A stretch of 64,000 nt of DNA from Cytobacillus firmus DS1 (GTDB lineage Bacteria > Bacillota > Bacilli > Bacillales > Cytobacillaceae). The stretch is taken from assembly GCF_000565285.1 (NCBI RefSeq), contig NZ_APVL01000002.1, forward strand, positions 310,001-374,000. Direction: 5' to 3'. Below the pieces are notes generated by a model. That model ran no database searches. It saw only the letters and a program-made list of their open reading frames with translations, and was not told the DNA's origin. Numbering within the stretch: position 1 is the first letter of the stretch; every line of letters starts with the position of its first letter. Shown here one piece after another: positions 17,778 to 26,650 of this stretch. Made by a program: the position numbers and the translations under genes.

Positions 17778-18512
17778 ATGCTTGAAAAATGGCTGAAGGA
17801 ATCAAATTATACAGTAATACTATCTGGAGCGGGAATGTCAACGGAAAGCGGGCTGCCTGATTTCCGGTCAGCTAATAATGGCTTATGGAACGCGAAAGAC
17901 CCTGGGAGAATTGCCAGTACCGACGCATTGAATGATAATGTGAAAGAGTTTATAGATTTTTATCGGCATCGGGTAATTGGGCTCAAGGAGTGCAGTCCCC
18001 ATAAAGGTTACTATATTCTTGCAGATTGGGAAAAGAGAGGCATTTTAAAGAGTATTATCACCCAGAATGTTGATGGATTTCATCGGCTGGCTGGGAGTGA
18101 AAATTTATCAGAGCTTCATGGGAATCTGCAGACACTCCATTGCCAGGAATGTAAAGAAGAATTCCCAAGCGAGGGGTATTTGCATGGACACATTCAATGT
18201 TATTGCGGGGGGATGCTTCGTCCTTCAGTAGTTCTGTTTGGGGAAATGCTCCCTGAGCAGCCTTTAGATTTTGCAGCAGAAGAATCTGAAAAGGCAGAAC
18301 TATTTATTGTTCTGGGATCATCCTTGACTGTGACACCGGCAAATCAGTTTCCGCTGATAGCGAAACAAAACGGAGCTAAACTGGTGATTATTAATATGGA
18401 ACCCACTGAATTTGATTTTTATGCTGATGAAGTGATCCATGACCGCAAAATTGGTGAAGTACTCGAAGAACTTGATCATGCCTTCCAGCAGCGGGAAAAT
18501 GAGAAATCATAA
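17778..18512 (+). CDS. NAD-dependent deacetylase (sirtuin)
   Basis: A 244-residue Sir2-family enzyme that removes acyl groups from lysines using NAD. It has the NAD-binding GAGMSTESGLPDFRS (about residues 17-31), TQNVDGFH (about 95-102), catalytic His114 in ELHGN, and zinc-ligand cysteines 122, 125, 141 and 143 (CQEC and CYCG; spacing of the second pair is one residue, tighter than the usual CXXC). ATG 17778 follows GGGAGCTGG. It is probably monocistronic. Confidence 0.9.
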   Translation: MLEKWLKESNYTVILSGAGMSTESGLPDFRSANNGLWNAKDPGRIASTDALNDNVKEFIDFYRHRVIGLKECSPHKGYYILADWEKRGILKSIITQNVDGFHRLAGSENLSELHGNLQTLHCQECKEEFPSEGYLHGHIQCYCGGMLRPSVVLFGEMLPEQPLDFAAEESEKAELFIVLGSSLTVTPANQFPLIAKQNGAKLVIINMEPTEFDFYADEVIHDRKIGEVLEELDHAFQQRENEKS

Positions 18513-18614
18513 AAATAGCTCTCATACTATGATTTTTTGAGCCAATCCCCTATAATGGACAATGAACATGATTACTGCTGCTTCAAGCGATATGATATAT
18601 AAGGAGTGTTCAGC

Positions 18615-18788
18615 ATGTTATCAAACATCGGTATTCCAGGTTTAATTCTCATCCTGGTTCTGGCTCTTATTATTTTTGGTCCTAAGAAACTTCCTGAAAT
18701 AGGGAGGGCATTCGGGGAGACCTTAAAGGAATTTAAGAAGTCTACCCGTGATCTCACTAAGGACGATGACGATGATAAAAGAAAATAG
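18615..18788 (+). CDS. tatA: Twin-arginine translocase TatA/TatE
   Basis: A 57-residue protein with one N-terminal helix ([15 protein letters not shown]), then the [20 protein letters not shown] hinge and amphipathic helix, and an acidic DDDDDKRK tail. It is the pore-forming part of the Tat export system for folded proteins. ATG 18615 is eight bases after AAGGAG. No tatC lies nearby, so it is an orphan copy like B. subtilis TatAc. Confidence 0.9.
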   Translation: MLSNIGIPGLILILVLALIIFGPKKLPEIGRAFGETLKEFKKSTRDLTKDDDDDKRK

Positions 18789-18801
18789 TCTACTGGTTTA
18801 G

Positions 18802-18842
18802 AACCGGCTTTGCAGACGATTAGTCTCGAAGCCGGTTTTTCT
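18802..18842 (+). terminator. Terminator after tatA
   Basis: AACCGGCTT and AAGCCGGTT pair, with an inner AGAC/GTCT helix in the loop, followed by TTTTT. Confidence 0.85.
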
Positions 18843-18858
18843 ATTTTATCGCAGTCTA

Positions 18859-18988
18859 ACGGGCAGTAAGACTCCCACTTCAAGACTCAGAGGAACCAAA
18901 GGAGGATAAGTGGGGGTCAAACTGCCCGTAAAGGCCCGATTGGTTCAACTAACAATCAGTGGGGGATAAGGAAAACCCCCACTGATTG
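18859..18988. repeat. Cluster of inverted repeats (REP-like)
   Basis: Two adjacent inverted repeats. The first (18859-18929) has arms ACGGGCAGT...GACTCCCACTT and AAGTGGGGGTC...ACTGCCCGT around a 27-base loop. The second (18953-18988) has perfect 13-bp arms CAATCAGTGGGGG / CCCCCACTGATTG. Both carry a GTGGGGG core. A weaker GATTGGTT/AACAATC pairing (18938-18957) overlaps the second left arm. There is no ORF and no T run after them, so they are not ordinary terminators. A dispersed palindromic element is the likeliest reading. Confidence 0.6.
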
Positions 18989-19053
18989 AAGTTTCACTTT
19001 GTGGCTTTCGAACCGAGTGAATGGGTATAAAAAAGAAGGAAAAGAAAAAATAG

Positions 19054-19082
19054 TTGACTAACATGTATATACAAGATAAAAT
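19054..19082 (+). promoter_or_regulatory. tre promoter 1
   Basis: TTGACT (19054-19059) and TAAAAT (19077-19082), 17 bases apart. The first TreR-type operator fills the spacer, and a cre-like site begins on the -10. Confidence 0.6.
19062..19075. promoter_or_regulatory. TreR-type operator 1
   Basis: CATGTATATACAAG with core palindrome TGTATATACA, matching the known trehalose-operator consensus TTGTATATACAA. An identical 14-mer lies 37 bases downstream. Confidence 0.8.
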
Positions 19083-19095
19083 GAAAGCGTGAACA
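19082..19095. promoter_or_regulatory. CcpA cre site
   Basis: TGAAAGCGTGAACA matches 13 of 14 positions of the Bacillus cre consensus TGWAARCGYTWNCW. It overlaps the end of tre promoter 1, implying carbon catabolite repression of the trehalose operon. Confidence 0.7.
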
Positions 19096-19098
19096 GTT

Positions 19099-19112
19099 CA
19101 TGTATATACAAG
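19099..19112. promoter_or_regulatory. TreR-type operator 2
   Basis: Second exact copy of CATGTATATACAAG. It lies where a -35 for the TATAAT at 19123-19128 would be, so it could block a second start site. Confidence 0.8.
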
Positions 19113-19221
19113 TTGGTTTGTGTATAATGGATAGATTTATAAAAATCGAGAACGATAAATAAGAACCTTATAACTGTTTTTTTTCTTAAATATGAAAACG
19201 GTAACAGGAGGAGAGCGAAGA

Positions 19222-20625
19222 ATGGCTACAAATAAAGAGTCAGCAGAGCAAATCGTAGAAGCTATCGGGGGCAGGGATAATATCGCTGCGGCCACTCATT
19301 GTGTAACACGCCTGCGCTTTGCGTTAAAAGATGAAGGAAAAGTCAATAAAGAAAAACTCGAAGATATTGATATTGTGAAAGGTTCCTTTTCCACCAATGG
19401 ACAATTCCAGGTTGTGATCGGACAAGGCCTCGTTGATAAAGTATATAAAGAAATGACAGATGCAACCGGAATCGGTGAATCGTCCAAAGAAGAAACCAAA
19501 AGTGCTGCTGCCGAAAACTTAAATCCTTTGCAGCGCGGAATTAAAACACTGGCGGATATTTTTATTCCAATCCTCCCGGCTATCGTAACAGCTGGTTTGC
19601 TGATGGGAATCAACAACATTATGACAGCGCCGGATATTTTCTTCGATGATAAGTCGTTTGTTGAAGTTTATACAAACTGGGCTGATCTGGCGAGCATTAT
19701 TAACCTGATTGCCAATACCGCTTTCGTATTCCTTCCAGGTTTGATTGGATGGAGTGCTGTGAACAGGTTTGGCGGAAGTCCACTTCTTGGTATGGTGCTT
19801 GGTTTGATGCTAGTGCATCCGGATCTTTTAAATGCATGGGGCTATGGTGCAGCAGAGGAAGTTCCGAAGTGGAATTTATTTGGTTTTGAAATTGAAAAAG
19901 TAGGTTACCAGGGCCAGGTGTTGCCTGTATTATTTGCTTCATATGTATTGGCCAAGATAGAAGTATTTCTGCGAAAAAGAATTCCTGATGCGTTTCAGCT
20001 TCTGACTGTCGCGCCAATCGCTTTGCTTATTACTGGATTTCTTTCTTTTATTGCCATCGGACCAATTACATTCACGATCGGCAGCTGGATTACAAATGGA
20101 GTTGTCGGAATCTTTGATGCTGTTCCGGCCCTTGGAGGTTTGATTTACGGAGGATTATATGCACCTCTTGTTATCACTGGCATGCATCATACATTCCTGG
20201 CAGTCGATCTTCAGCTAATCGGCAGCATTGGCGGCACGTTTTTGTGGCCGATGGTGGCACTATCCAATATTGCACAGGGTTCAGCCGCTTTTGCCATGAT
20301 GCTGTTAAGCAAAGGGAACGAAAAGCTGAAGGGGCTTGCGCTTACGTCTTCGGTATCGGCATGGCTGGGGGTAACCGAACCCGCTATGTTTGGGGTAAAC
20401 CTTCGCTTTAAGTACCCGTTCTTTGCTGCGATTATTGGGTCAGCAATTGCCGGAATCTTCATTACGATTAATGGAGTTAAGGCACCTTCGATCGGTGTAG
20501 GAGGCTTGCCGGCATTTTTCTCCATCTTTGCGGAAAATTGGGGTGCTTTCTTTATCGGAATGGGAATCGCACTTGTTGTGCCGTTTGTATTAACTTTAGC
20601 TTTCTCGAAATTTAAAAAAGCTTAA
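19222..20625 (+). CDS. treP: PTS trehalose-specific EIIBC
   Basis: A 467-residue PTS permease that imports and phosphorylates trehalose. Domain IIB spans about residues 1-90, with phosphorylated Cys27 in ATHCVTRLRF. Domain IIC follows with about ten membrane helices and motifs GMHHTFLAVDLQ and GVTEPAMFGVN. There is no IIA domain, so it must use a IIA-Glc from elsewhere. ATG 19222 is eight bases after AGGAGGAG; the open frame upstream lacks an SD. The operators, cre site and two downstream glycosidases identify the substrate. Confidence 0.92.
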   Translation: MATNKESAEQIVEAIGGRDNIAAATHCVTRLRFALKDEGKVNKEKLEDIDIVKGSFSTNGQFQVVIGQGLVDKVYKEMTDATGIGESSKEETKSAAAENLNPLQRGIKTLADIFIPILPAIVTAGLLMGINNIMTAPDIFFDDKSFVEVYTNWADLASIINLIANTAFVFLPGLIGWSAVNRFGGSPLLGMVLGLMLVHPDLLNAWGYGAAEEVPKWNLFGFEIEKVGYQGQVLPVLFASYVLAKIEVFLRKRIPDAFQLLTVAPIALLITGFLSFIAIGPITFTIGSWITNGVVGIFDAVPALGGLIYGGLYAPLVITGMHHTFLAVDLQLIGSIGGTFLWPMVALSNIAQGSAAFAMMLLSKGNEKLKGLALTSSVSAWLGVTEPAMFGVNLRFKYPFFAAIIGSAIAGIFITINGVKAPSIGVGGLPAFFSIFAENWGAFFIGMGIALVVPFVLTLAFSKFKKA

Positions 20626-20636
20626 ATAAAATGATT

Positions 20637-20668
20637 GATGCCATGGGATTCTATGATTCCATGGTATC
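20637..20668 (+). terminator. Intercistronic hairpin after treP
   Basis: GATGCCATGGGAT pairs with ATTCCATGGTATC over 13 bp (two wobble pairs), followed by GCCATTTTT. It may partly terminate transcription or stabilise the treP mRNA end. Confidence 0.55.
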
Positions 20669-20715
20669 GCCATTTTTAGACATACTCAAAATTTTATTGT
20701 ACCGGAGGTCGCATT

Positions 20716-22392
20716 ATGAAGAAGCAATGGTGGAAAGAAAGTGTGGTTTATCAAATCTATCCTCGGAGCTTCATGGATAGCAATGGAGATGGAATAGGAG
20801 ATTTACAGGGAATTATCTCAAGGCTTGATTACTTGAAAGAGCTTGGAATTGATGTGGTCTGGCTTTCTCCGGTTTATAAATCTCCAAATGATGATAATGG
20901 CTATGATATCAGTGATTATCAGGATATTATGCGTGAGTTTGGAACAATGAAGGATTGGGAACAGCTTCTTTTAGAGCTGCATAAAAGAGGAATCAAACTC
21001 ATTATGGACCTGGTGGTGAACCATAGTTCTGACGAGCATATCTGGTTTTCAGAAGCAAGGAAATCGAAAGATAATCCATATAGGGACTACTATATTTGGC
21101 GTGAAGGAAAGGATGGTAAAGAGCCGAATAACTGGGGCAGCAATTTCGGCGGATCTGCCTGGGAACTTGACGAACTTACAGGAGAATACTATTTGCACCT
21201 GTTTTCAAAAAAACAGCCTGATCTAAACTGGGAGAATCCTAAATTGAGAAAAGAAATATACGACATGATGACCTGGTGGCTCGAAAAAGGGATTGATGGA
21301 TTCAGAATGGATGTGGTCAACTTTATCTCCAAAGTGGAGGGACTTCCTGATGATGAACCTAAGCCCGGGAAGAAATATGCTTCTGGAAGCAAGTATTATC
21401 GAAACGGCCCAAAAATTCACGCATACCTGCAGGAGATGAATGAAAAGGCCATATCAAAGTATGATGTGATGACTGTCGGCGAAATGCCTGGTGTTAACCC
21501 TGAGTGGGCTCGGCAGTATACGGGGGAATCACGCAATGAGTTGAATATGGTCTTCCAGTTTGAACATGTTAGCCTGGATAACGGGCCAAATGGCAAATGG
21601 GACCTTAAACCCCTCGATCTATTTGACTTAAAAACAAATCTGACCAAATGGCAAAATGAGCTGGACGAGGTTGGCTGGAACAGTCTTTACTTTAATAATC
21701 ATGATCAGCCGCGCTCTGTTTCAAGATTCGGGAATGATGGAGAGTATTGGGATAAGTCAGCAAAGATGCTGGCAACATTGCTGCATATGATGAAGGGAAC
21801 TCCATATATTTATCAGGGCGAAGAAATAGGAATGACGAATGTACGGTACTCAAGCATTGATGAATACAGAGATATAGAAACACTTAACTTTTATAAAGAA
21901 GCTCTTAACGATGGCTGGACAGAGGAAAAGGCACTGGAGGCCATCTATGCAAAAGGGCGTGATAATGCAAGGACACCAATGCAATGGGATTCTTCCAGGC
22001 ACGGAGGATTTACGAAAGGAACCCCGTGGATAAAAGTAAATCCTAACTATAAAGATATTAATGTCGAAATGGCCATGAAAAACCCTGACTCTGTTTTTTA
22101 TTATTATAAAAAGCTTATTGAACTCAGGAAGAAAAATGAAATTATTATTTACGGAAAATATAACCTTATACTTGATCACCATCCCGAAGTGTATGCCTAT
22201 ACAAGAACACTGGGGAATCAGATTCTTTTAGTCATGTGCAACTTCTATGGTGATAACACTGAAGCAGAACTCCCTGCAGACATTCTGGAGAAAAATTTCG
22301 AACCGCTGATTGGGAATTATAAAGATATACAAATCAGCAGAACAATTAAACTTCGTCCATACGAAACTCAGGTGCTTCTCTTTAACAGCTAA
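20716..22392 (+). CDS. GH13 alpha-glucosidase / oligo-1,6-glucosidase
   Basis: A 558-residue cytosolic family-13 glycosidase. The catalytic triad is visible as Asp199 (GFRMDVVNF), Glu256 (TVGEMPG) and Asp330 (NNHDQPR). Residues such as YLHLFSKKQPDLNWENP and the GMKGTPYIYQGEE region resemble B. subtilis MalL rather than TreA. It would split alpha-linked glucosides, perhaps ones entering through the same PTS. ATG 20716 follows GGAGG. The second, TreA-like GH13 gene lies 43 bases downstream in the same operon. Confidence 0.88.
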   Translation: MKKQWWKESVVYQIYPRSFMDSNGDGIGDLQGIISRLDYLKELGIDVVWLSPVYKSPNDDNGYDISDYQDIMREFGTMKDWEQLLLELHKRGIKLIMDLVVNHSSDEHIWFSEARKSKDNPYRDYYIWREGKDGKEPNNWGSNFGGSAWELDELTGEYYLHLFSKKQPDLNWENPKLRKEIYDMMTWWLEKGIDGFRMDVVNFISKVEGLPDDEPKPGKKYASGSKYYRNGPKIHAYLQEMNEKAISKYDVMTVGEMPGVNPEWARQYTGESRNELNMVFQFEHVSLDNGPNGKWDLKPLDLFDLKTNLTKWQNELDEVGWNSLYFNNHDQPRSVSRFGNDGEYWDKSAKMLATLLHMMKGTPYIYQGEEIGMTNVRYSSIDEYRDIETLNFYKEALNDGWTEEKALEAIYAKGRDNARTPMQWDSSRHGGFTKGTPWIKVNPNYKDINVEMAMKNPDSVFYYYKKLIELRKKNEIIIYGKYNLILDHHPEVYAYTRTLGNQILLVMCNFYGDNTEAELPADILEKNFEPLIGNYKDIQISRTIKLRPYETQVLLFNS

Positions 22393-22435
22393 AAGAAAAG
22401 CATTATCTAAAAAAACTAAAACAGGGTGATTCTAA

Positions 22436-24121
22436 ATGAAACAACCGTGGTGGAAAAAAGCAGTAGTATATCAAATTTATCCGAAAAGCTTTAACGACAC
22501 GACAGGAAATGGAGTTGGAGACATTCCTGGAATTATTGCCAAGCTTGATTACTTAAAAGAATTAGGCGTGGACGTCGTCTGGCTGACACCCATTTATAAA
22601 TCTCCGCAGCGTGATAACGGATATGACATCAGCGACTATTTCAGCATCCATGAAGAATATGGAACAATGGAAGATTTTGATAAGCTTCTTGAAGAAGCCC
22701 ATAACCGGGACATAAAACTCATTATGGATATTGTTGTTAACCATACTTCCACTGAACATCACTGGTTCCAGGAAGCAAAAAAAGCAAAAAACAATCCATA
22801 CCGCGATTTTTATATCTGGAAAGATCCTAAGGAAGATGGAAGCGAGCCGACAAACTGGGAATCCAAATTCGGCGGAAATGCATGGCAATATGATGAAGCA
22901 ACCGGCCAATACTATCTTCATCTTTTTGATGTTACACAGGCAGATCTAAATTGGGAAAATGAAGACCTTCGCCGCAAATTGTATGACATGATGGAATTCT
23001 GGTTTAAAAAAGGAGTAGATGGCTTTAGACTTGATGTAATCAATCTGATCTCAAAAGATAAGGATTTTCCGGATGATGACGGTTCTGTACCTCCGGGCGA
23101 CGGCAGGAAATTCTATACCGACGGCCCCCGTGTACACGAATTTATGCATGAAATGAATGATAAAGTATTCTCGAAATACGATAGTTTAACAGTCGGGGAA
23201 ATGTCATCCACTACAATTGATCATTGTATAAAGTATTCCAACCCCGAGCGGGAAGAATTAAGCATGACTTTCAACTTTCATCATTTAAAAGTGGACTACC
23301 CTAATGGAGAGAAATGGGCTCTCGCTGATTTTGATTTTACGGCATTAAAGCAGATTTTATCAAAATGGCAAACTGAAATGCACAATGGGGGAGGCTGGAA
23401 TGCTTTATTCTGGTGTAATCATGACCAGCCCCGGGTTGTATCAAGGTATGGTGATGACAAATACTATCATCGTGAATCTGCTAAAATGCTGGCGACAGCC
23501 ATTCATATGATGCAGGGAACTCCTTATATATATCAGGGTGAAGAGTTTGGCATGACAAACCCCGGCTTTGAGAGGATTGAAGACTACAGAGATGTAGAAT
23601 CACTGAATGTTTATTCTATCCTTAAGGAAAAGGGAATGGCAGAAAAAGAAATAATTAGCATTCTCAAAAGCAAATCGCGCGATAATTCCCGGACACCTGT
23701 TCAGTGGAATAGTACTGAGAATGCAGGATTCTCTGATGGAACCCCATGGATTCATGTCGCATCCAATTACAGGGAAATCAACGCCGAAAACGCATTGAAG
23801 GACGAGAATTCTATTTTTTATCATTATAAAAAGCTGATCCAGCTTCGAAAGCAGTACGATATTATCACATATGGTGACTATGAACTGATTTCTGAAGATC
23901 ATCCTGAAGTATTTGCTTATGTTCGAAATGGTGATAATGAAAAGCTTTTGGTTGTAAACAATTTTTATGGGAAAGAAACTTCATTTATCCTTCCTGAACA
24001 CATTCAAGCAGATGAATATAAAGATGAGATCTTACTATCCAATTACAATCAGTCACCTTCGGCAGCACAGACCATTAATTTAAGGCCATATGAATCCGTT
24101 ATCTACTATTTAAAGAAATAA
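22436..24121 (+). CDS. treC: Trehalose-6-phosphate hydrolase
   Basis: A 561-residue GH13 enzyme, the same length as B. subtilis TreA and closely similar throughout (TPWWKKAVVYQIYPKSFNDTT-type start, YLHLFDVTQADLNWEN). Catalytic residues are Asp200 (GFRLDVINL), Glu255 (TVGEMSS) and Asp330 (CNHDQPR). It cleaves trehalose-6-phosphate, made by the EIIBC, into glucose and glucose-6-phosphate. ATG 22436 follows AGGGTGA. It is the last gene of the operon; the usual treR is absent here. Confidence 0.93.
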   Translation: MKQPWWKKAVVYQIYPKSFNDTTGNGVGDIPGIIAKLDYLKELGVDVVWLTPIYKSPQRDNGYDISDYFSIHEEYGTMEDFDKLLEEAHNRDIKLIMDIVVNHTSTEHHWFQEAKKAKNNPYRDFYIWKDPKEDGSEPTNWESKFGGNAWQYDEATGQYYLHLFDVTQADLNWENEDLRRKLYDMMEFWFKKGVDGFRLDVINLISKDKDFPDDDGSVPPGDGRKFYTDGPRVHEFMHEMNDKVFSKYDSLTVGEMSSTTIDHCIKYSNPEREELSMTFNFHHLKVDYPNGEKWALADFDFTALKQILSKWQTEMHNGGGWNALFWCNHDQPRVVSRYGDDKYYHRESAKMLATAIHMMQGTPYIYQGEEFGMTNPGFERIEDYRDVESLNVYSILKEKGMAEKEIISILKSKSRDNSRTPVQWNSTENAGFSDGTPWIHVASNYREINAENALKDENSIFYHYKKLIQLRKQYDIITYGDYELISEDHPEVFAYVRNGDNEKLLVVNNFYGKETSFILPEHIQADEYKDEILLSNYNQSPSAAQTINLRPYESVIYYLKK

Positions 24122-24127
24122 AAGTGA

Positions 24128-24161
24128 AAAAATCCTCCCGCTGTTAACGGGAGGATTTTTC
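24128..24161. terminator. Bidirectional terminator, treC / nupC
   Basis: AAAATCCTCCCG and CGGGAGGATTTT form a perfect 12-bp stem with a CTGTTAA loop, between converging genes. Confidence 0.88.
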
Positions 24162-24172
24162 AAGTGATTTTT

Positions 24173-25390
24173 TTAAAACAGCATTCCAGCTATGGCAGCA
24201 CTTAGCATAGATGCCAGGGCACCCGCAGCAACTGCCTTCAAGCCAAGCCGTGCAATGTCCTGCCTGCGGTTTGGGGCCAATGCGCCAAGTCCTCCCAGCA
24301 GAATGCCCAATGAAGAAATATTGGCAAATCCGCAAAGGGCGAAGCTTACGATCGCCACCGTTTTATCAGATAAAGTTGGGATGTCCGGGGCAAATGCAGA
24401 ATAAGCAACAAACTCATTCAAAATTAGTTTCTGGCCAATATAATTTCCTGCCTGTACGGCTTCTGACCATGGTACTCCTATAGCAAACGCGAGCGGAGAG
24501 AACACATATCCAAGTATGATTTCGAGCGTTAAGCCTTCTAATCCAAATAACCCTCCAACCCATCCAAGAAGCCCGTTAATTAAAGCAACCAAAGCAATAA
24601 AGGCCAGCAGCATCGCGCCGATATTTAAAGCGAGCTCCAGTCCGACACTTGCTCCTTTTGCAGCAGCATCAATGACATTGGCAGAATCGCTATCCACTTC
24701 CATATCAAATTCTTTAGGCTCTTCTTTATCCTCCGTTTCAGGAAGCATTACTTTGGCCAGCACCAGCCCAGCGGGTGCAGCCATAAAGCTTGCTGCCAGA
24801 AGGTATTCGAGAGGCACCCCCAAAAGGGAATATCCAATCAAAACAGATCCTGCTACAGAAGCAAGGCCTCCGGTCATGACCGCAAATAACTCGGATTTTG
24901 TCATATTGGCGATAAATGGACGGACCACCAGCGGAGCCTCCGTTTGGCCCACGAATATATTGGCCGCTGCCGACATGGATTCAGCTTTCCTGGTCCCGAG
25001 AAGCTTAGCCAGCCCTCCGCCGAGGATCTTAATGAAAAACTGCATAATCCTTAAGTAATAGAGGACCGAAATCAGTGATGAAAAAAAGATTACAACTGGC
25101 AAAACCTGAAGTGCGAAAACGAAGGTAATGCCCGATTCATCTGTAAAAAAGCCGCCAAATAGGAAATTTATCCCCTGATTAGCGTAATTGATTATATCGT
25201 TTACCTTCATTGTGAGCCATTCCAATCCCTTTCTTCCGCCTTCCCACTTTAGAACAAGAAAGGCGAAAATCAGCTGAATGGCAAGACCTCCAGCAACTGT
25301 TCTTAAACTTATAGCCCTTCTATTGCTTGAAAGCAGGAAGGCTATCCCTAAAACGACAATAATACCGAATATCCCCCAAATAAAATTCAT
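24173..25390 (-). CDS. nupC: CNT-family nucleoside transporter (NupC)
   Basis: A 405-residue concentrative nucleoside transporter with about ten membrane segments. Family motifs include the GQTEAPLVVRPF stretch and the NFAL-like NEFVAYSAF and FALCGFANISSLGILLGG near the end. It imports nucleosides with cations. ATG 25390 follows GAGGTG. Nothing nearby indicates regulation. The roughly 195 bases upstream (25391-25585) are AT-rich and must hold its promoter, which I cannot place. Confidence 0.9.
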   Translation of the reverse strand: MNFIWGIFGIIVVLGIAFLLSSNRRAISLRTVAGGLAIQLIFAFLVLKWEGGRKGLEWLTMKVNDIINYANQGINFLFGGFFTDESGITFVFALQVLPVVIFFSSLISVLYYLRIMQFFIKILGGGLAKLLGTRKAESMSAAANIFVGQTEAPLVVRPFIANMTKSELFAVMTGGLASVAGSVLIGYSLLGVPLEYLLAASFMAAPAGLVLAKVMLPETEDKEEPKEFDMEVDSDSANVIDAAAKGASVGLELALNIGAMLLAFIALVALINGLLGWVGGLFGLEGLTLEIILGYVFSPLAFAIGVPWSEAVQAGNYIGQKLILNEFVAYSAFAPDIPTLSDKTVAIVSFALCGFANISSLGILLGGLGALAPNRRQDIARLGLKAVAAGALASMLSAAIAGMLF

Positions 25391-25570
25391 GTTTACACCT
25401 CATCAATATGTAGTAGTTTTCCCTGCAAAAATCAGCTGGGAGAGTTCTGGGCAGTAATCCTATTCCCTTATGAAACTGCTTGTAAAGCTCAATAGTTGTA
25501 TTATGTGCAAAAGGAATAAATTCATGAAAATACTATGCATGAAGAAAATATAATAAGGATGAACGGAAAA

Positions 25571-25595
25571 AGATGAGCACAGGGCTCATCTTTCA
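25571..25595 (-). terminator. Terminator overlapping yfhP-like stop
   Basis: On the minus strand AGATGAGC and GCTCATCT enclose CCTGT, followed by TTTTTC. The gene's TGA stop (25588-25586) lies inside the stem. Confidence 0.75.
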
Positions 25596-26461
25596 GTGTT
25601 TTTTTCAATATATTCGAATAAAAATGACTGGCCGTTTCTGTAAAAACGGGGATCGTATAGTCCAAGCCTTTCATCATCATCAACAAGAACGACAAATGGA
25701 GACCATTCATAAAGGGTTTTAGCTTCAGGAACTTGCGAAAACAATTTGTTTAAATCTGCAGTTTCTTTTGATTGAAGGACATATTGGGTTTCCTTTTTGG
25801 TGAAAAGAGTATCATTGAATATGCTCACTTCGTCATCTTTCTTTGTAATAACGGAATAAGTCCATGGTATAAACTCTGCCGATAGGGCAACTTGTTCATA
25901 GTGATCATCATACTGCTTAAAAATGAGGTATCCCTGTGTGCTCTGGATTACCACGTGAAGAAGCATAAAAGCCCATGCGATTTTAAAATAGTAGGGGGAT
26001 TTTGATTTATTCCTTTTTGTAAAGAAAAAGGCTGCTCCCATTATGATCCAAAATACTAAATCAACAATTGGAATCGTACCAAAAGTAACCCTCATAGTTG
26101 AAAACGGCTCCAAATAACCTGTGCCCCATGCATTGAATAAATCGCTGGTATTATGTATGAAAACTGCCAGCCATCCCAGCAGAAAAAGCTTCTTATCCCT
26201 GACTCTGAAAAGCAGGAAGGACAGCAGCAAAAACAGCAGAGCCCACACCGGAGTCAGAAAAACAGAATGGGTAATCCCCCTGTGCCACATCTGATAAAGT
26301 CCTTCTGTATCCCATAAGCGCGAGATGACATCAATATCCGGAATTTGACTTGCCCCTACAGCGGTAAGCAAATACGCTCTCCTGGAGTTTTTATCCATCC
26401 TCCGTTTATCAACCGTACCATAAAGGCTCAAGCCGAATAAGGTATGTGTAATTGTGTCCAT
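25586..26461 (-). CDS. YfhP-like membrane-bound metal hydrolase (YdjM/DUF457)
   Basis: A 291-residue protein with an N-terminal MDTITHTLFGLSLY histidine motif, QIPDIDV and WHRGITHS, the conserved His/Asp pattern of the LexA-binding, inner-membrane putative hydrolase family. About four membrane helices lie between residues 70 and 185, and the last 100 residues are soluble. B. subtilis YfhP is the nearest known relative. ATG 26461 is six bases after AGGAGG. Substrate unknown. Confidence 0.82.
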   Translation of the reverse strand: MDTITHTLFGLSLYGTVDKRRMDKNSRRAYLLTAVGASQIPDIDVISRLWDTEGLYQMWHRGITHSVFLTPVWALLFLLLSFLLFRVRDKKLFLLGWLAVFIHNTSDLFNAWGTGYLEPFSTMRVTFGTIPIVDLVFWIIMGAAFFFTKRNKSKSPYYFKIAWAFMLLHVVIQSTQGYLIFKQYDDHYEQVALSAEFIPWTYSVITKKDDEVSIFNDTLFTKKETQYVLQSKETADLNKLFSQVPEAKTLYEWSPFVVLVDDDERLGLYDPRFYRNGQSFLFEYIEKNTER

Positions 26462-26650
26462 TTTTAACCTCCTTTTTTACAATTAGTTTCCCTATTATAA
26501 GCCTCAAAAAGATTAATAAAAAGAAATATGCAATCTTAAATGCATTGCAAACTTTTCTTGAGAGCGATAAAATTGAAGGTATTGCAATAATTAAGTGACA
26601 CATTAATTGCTTGATCAACAAATTTTCATATAAGTAAGTGAGGAACGACT

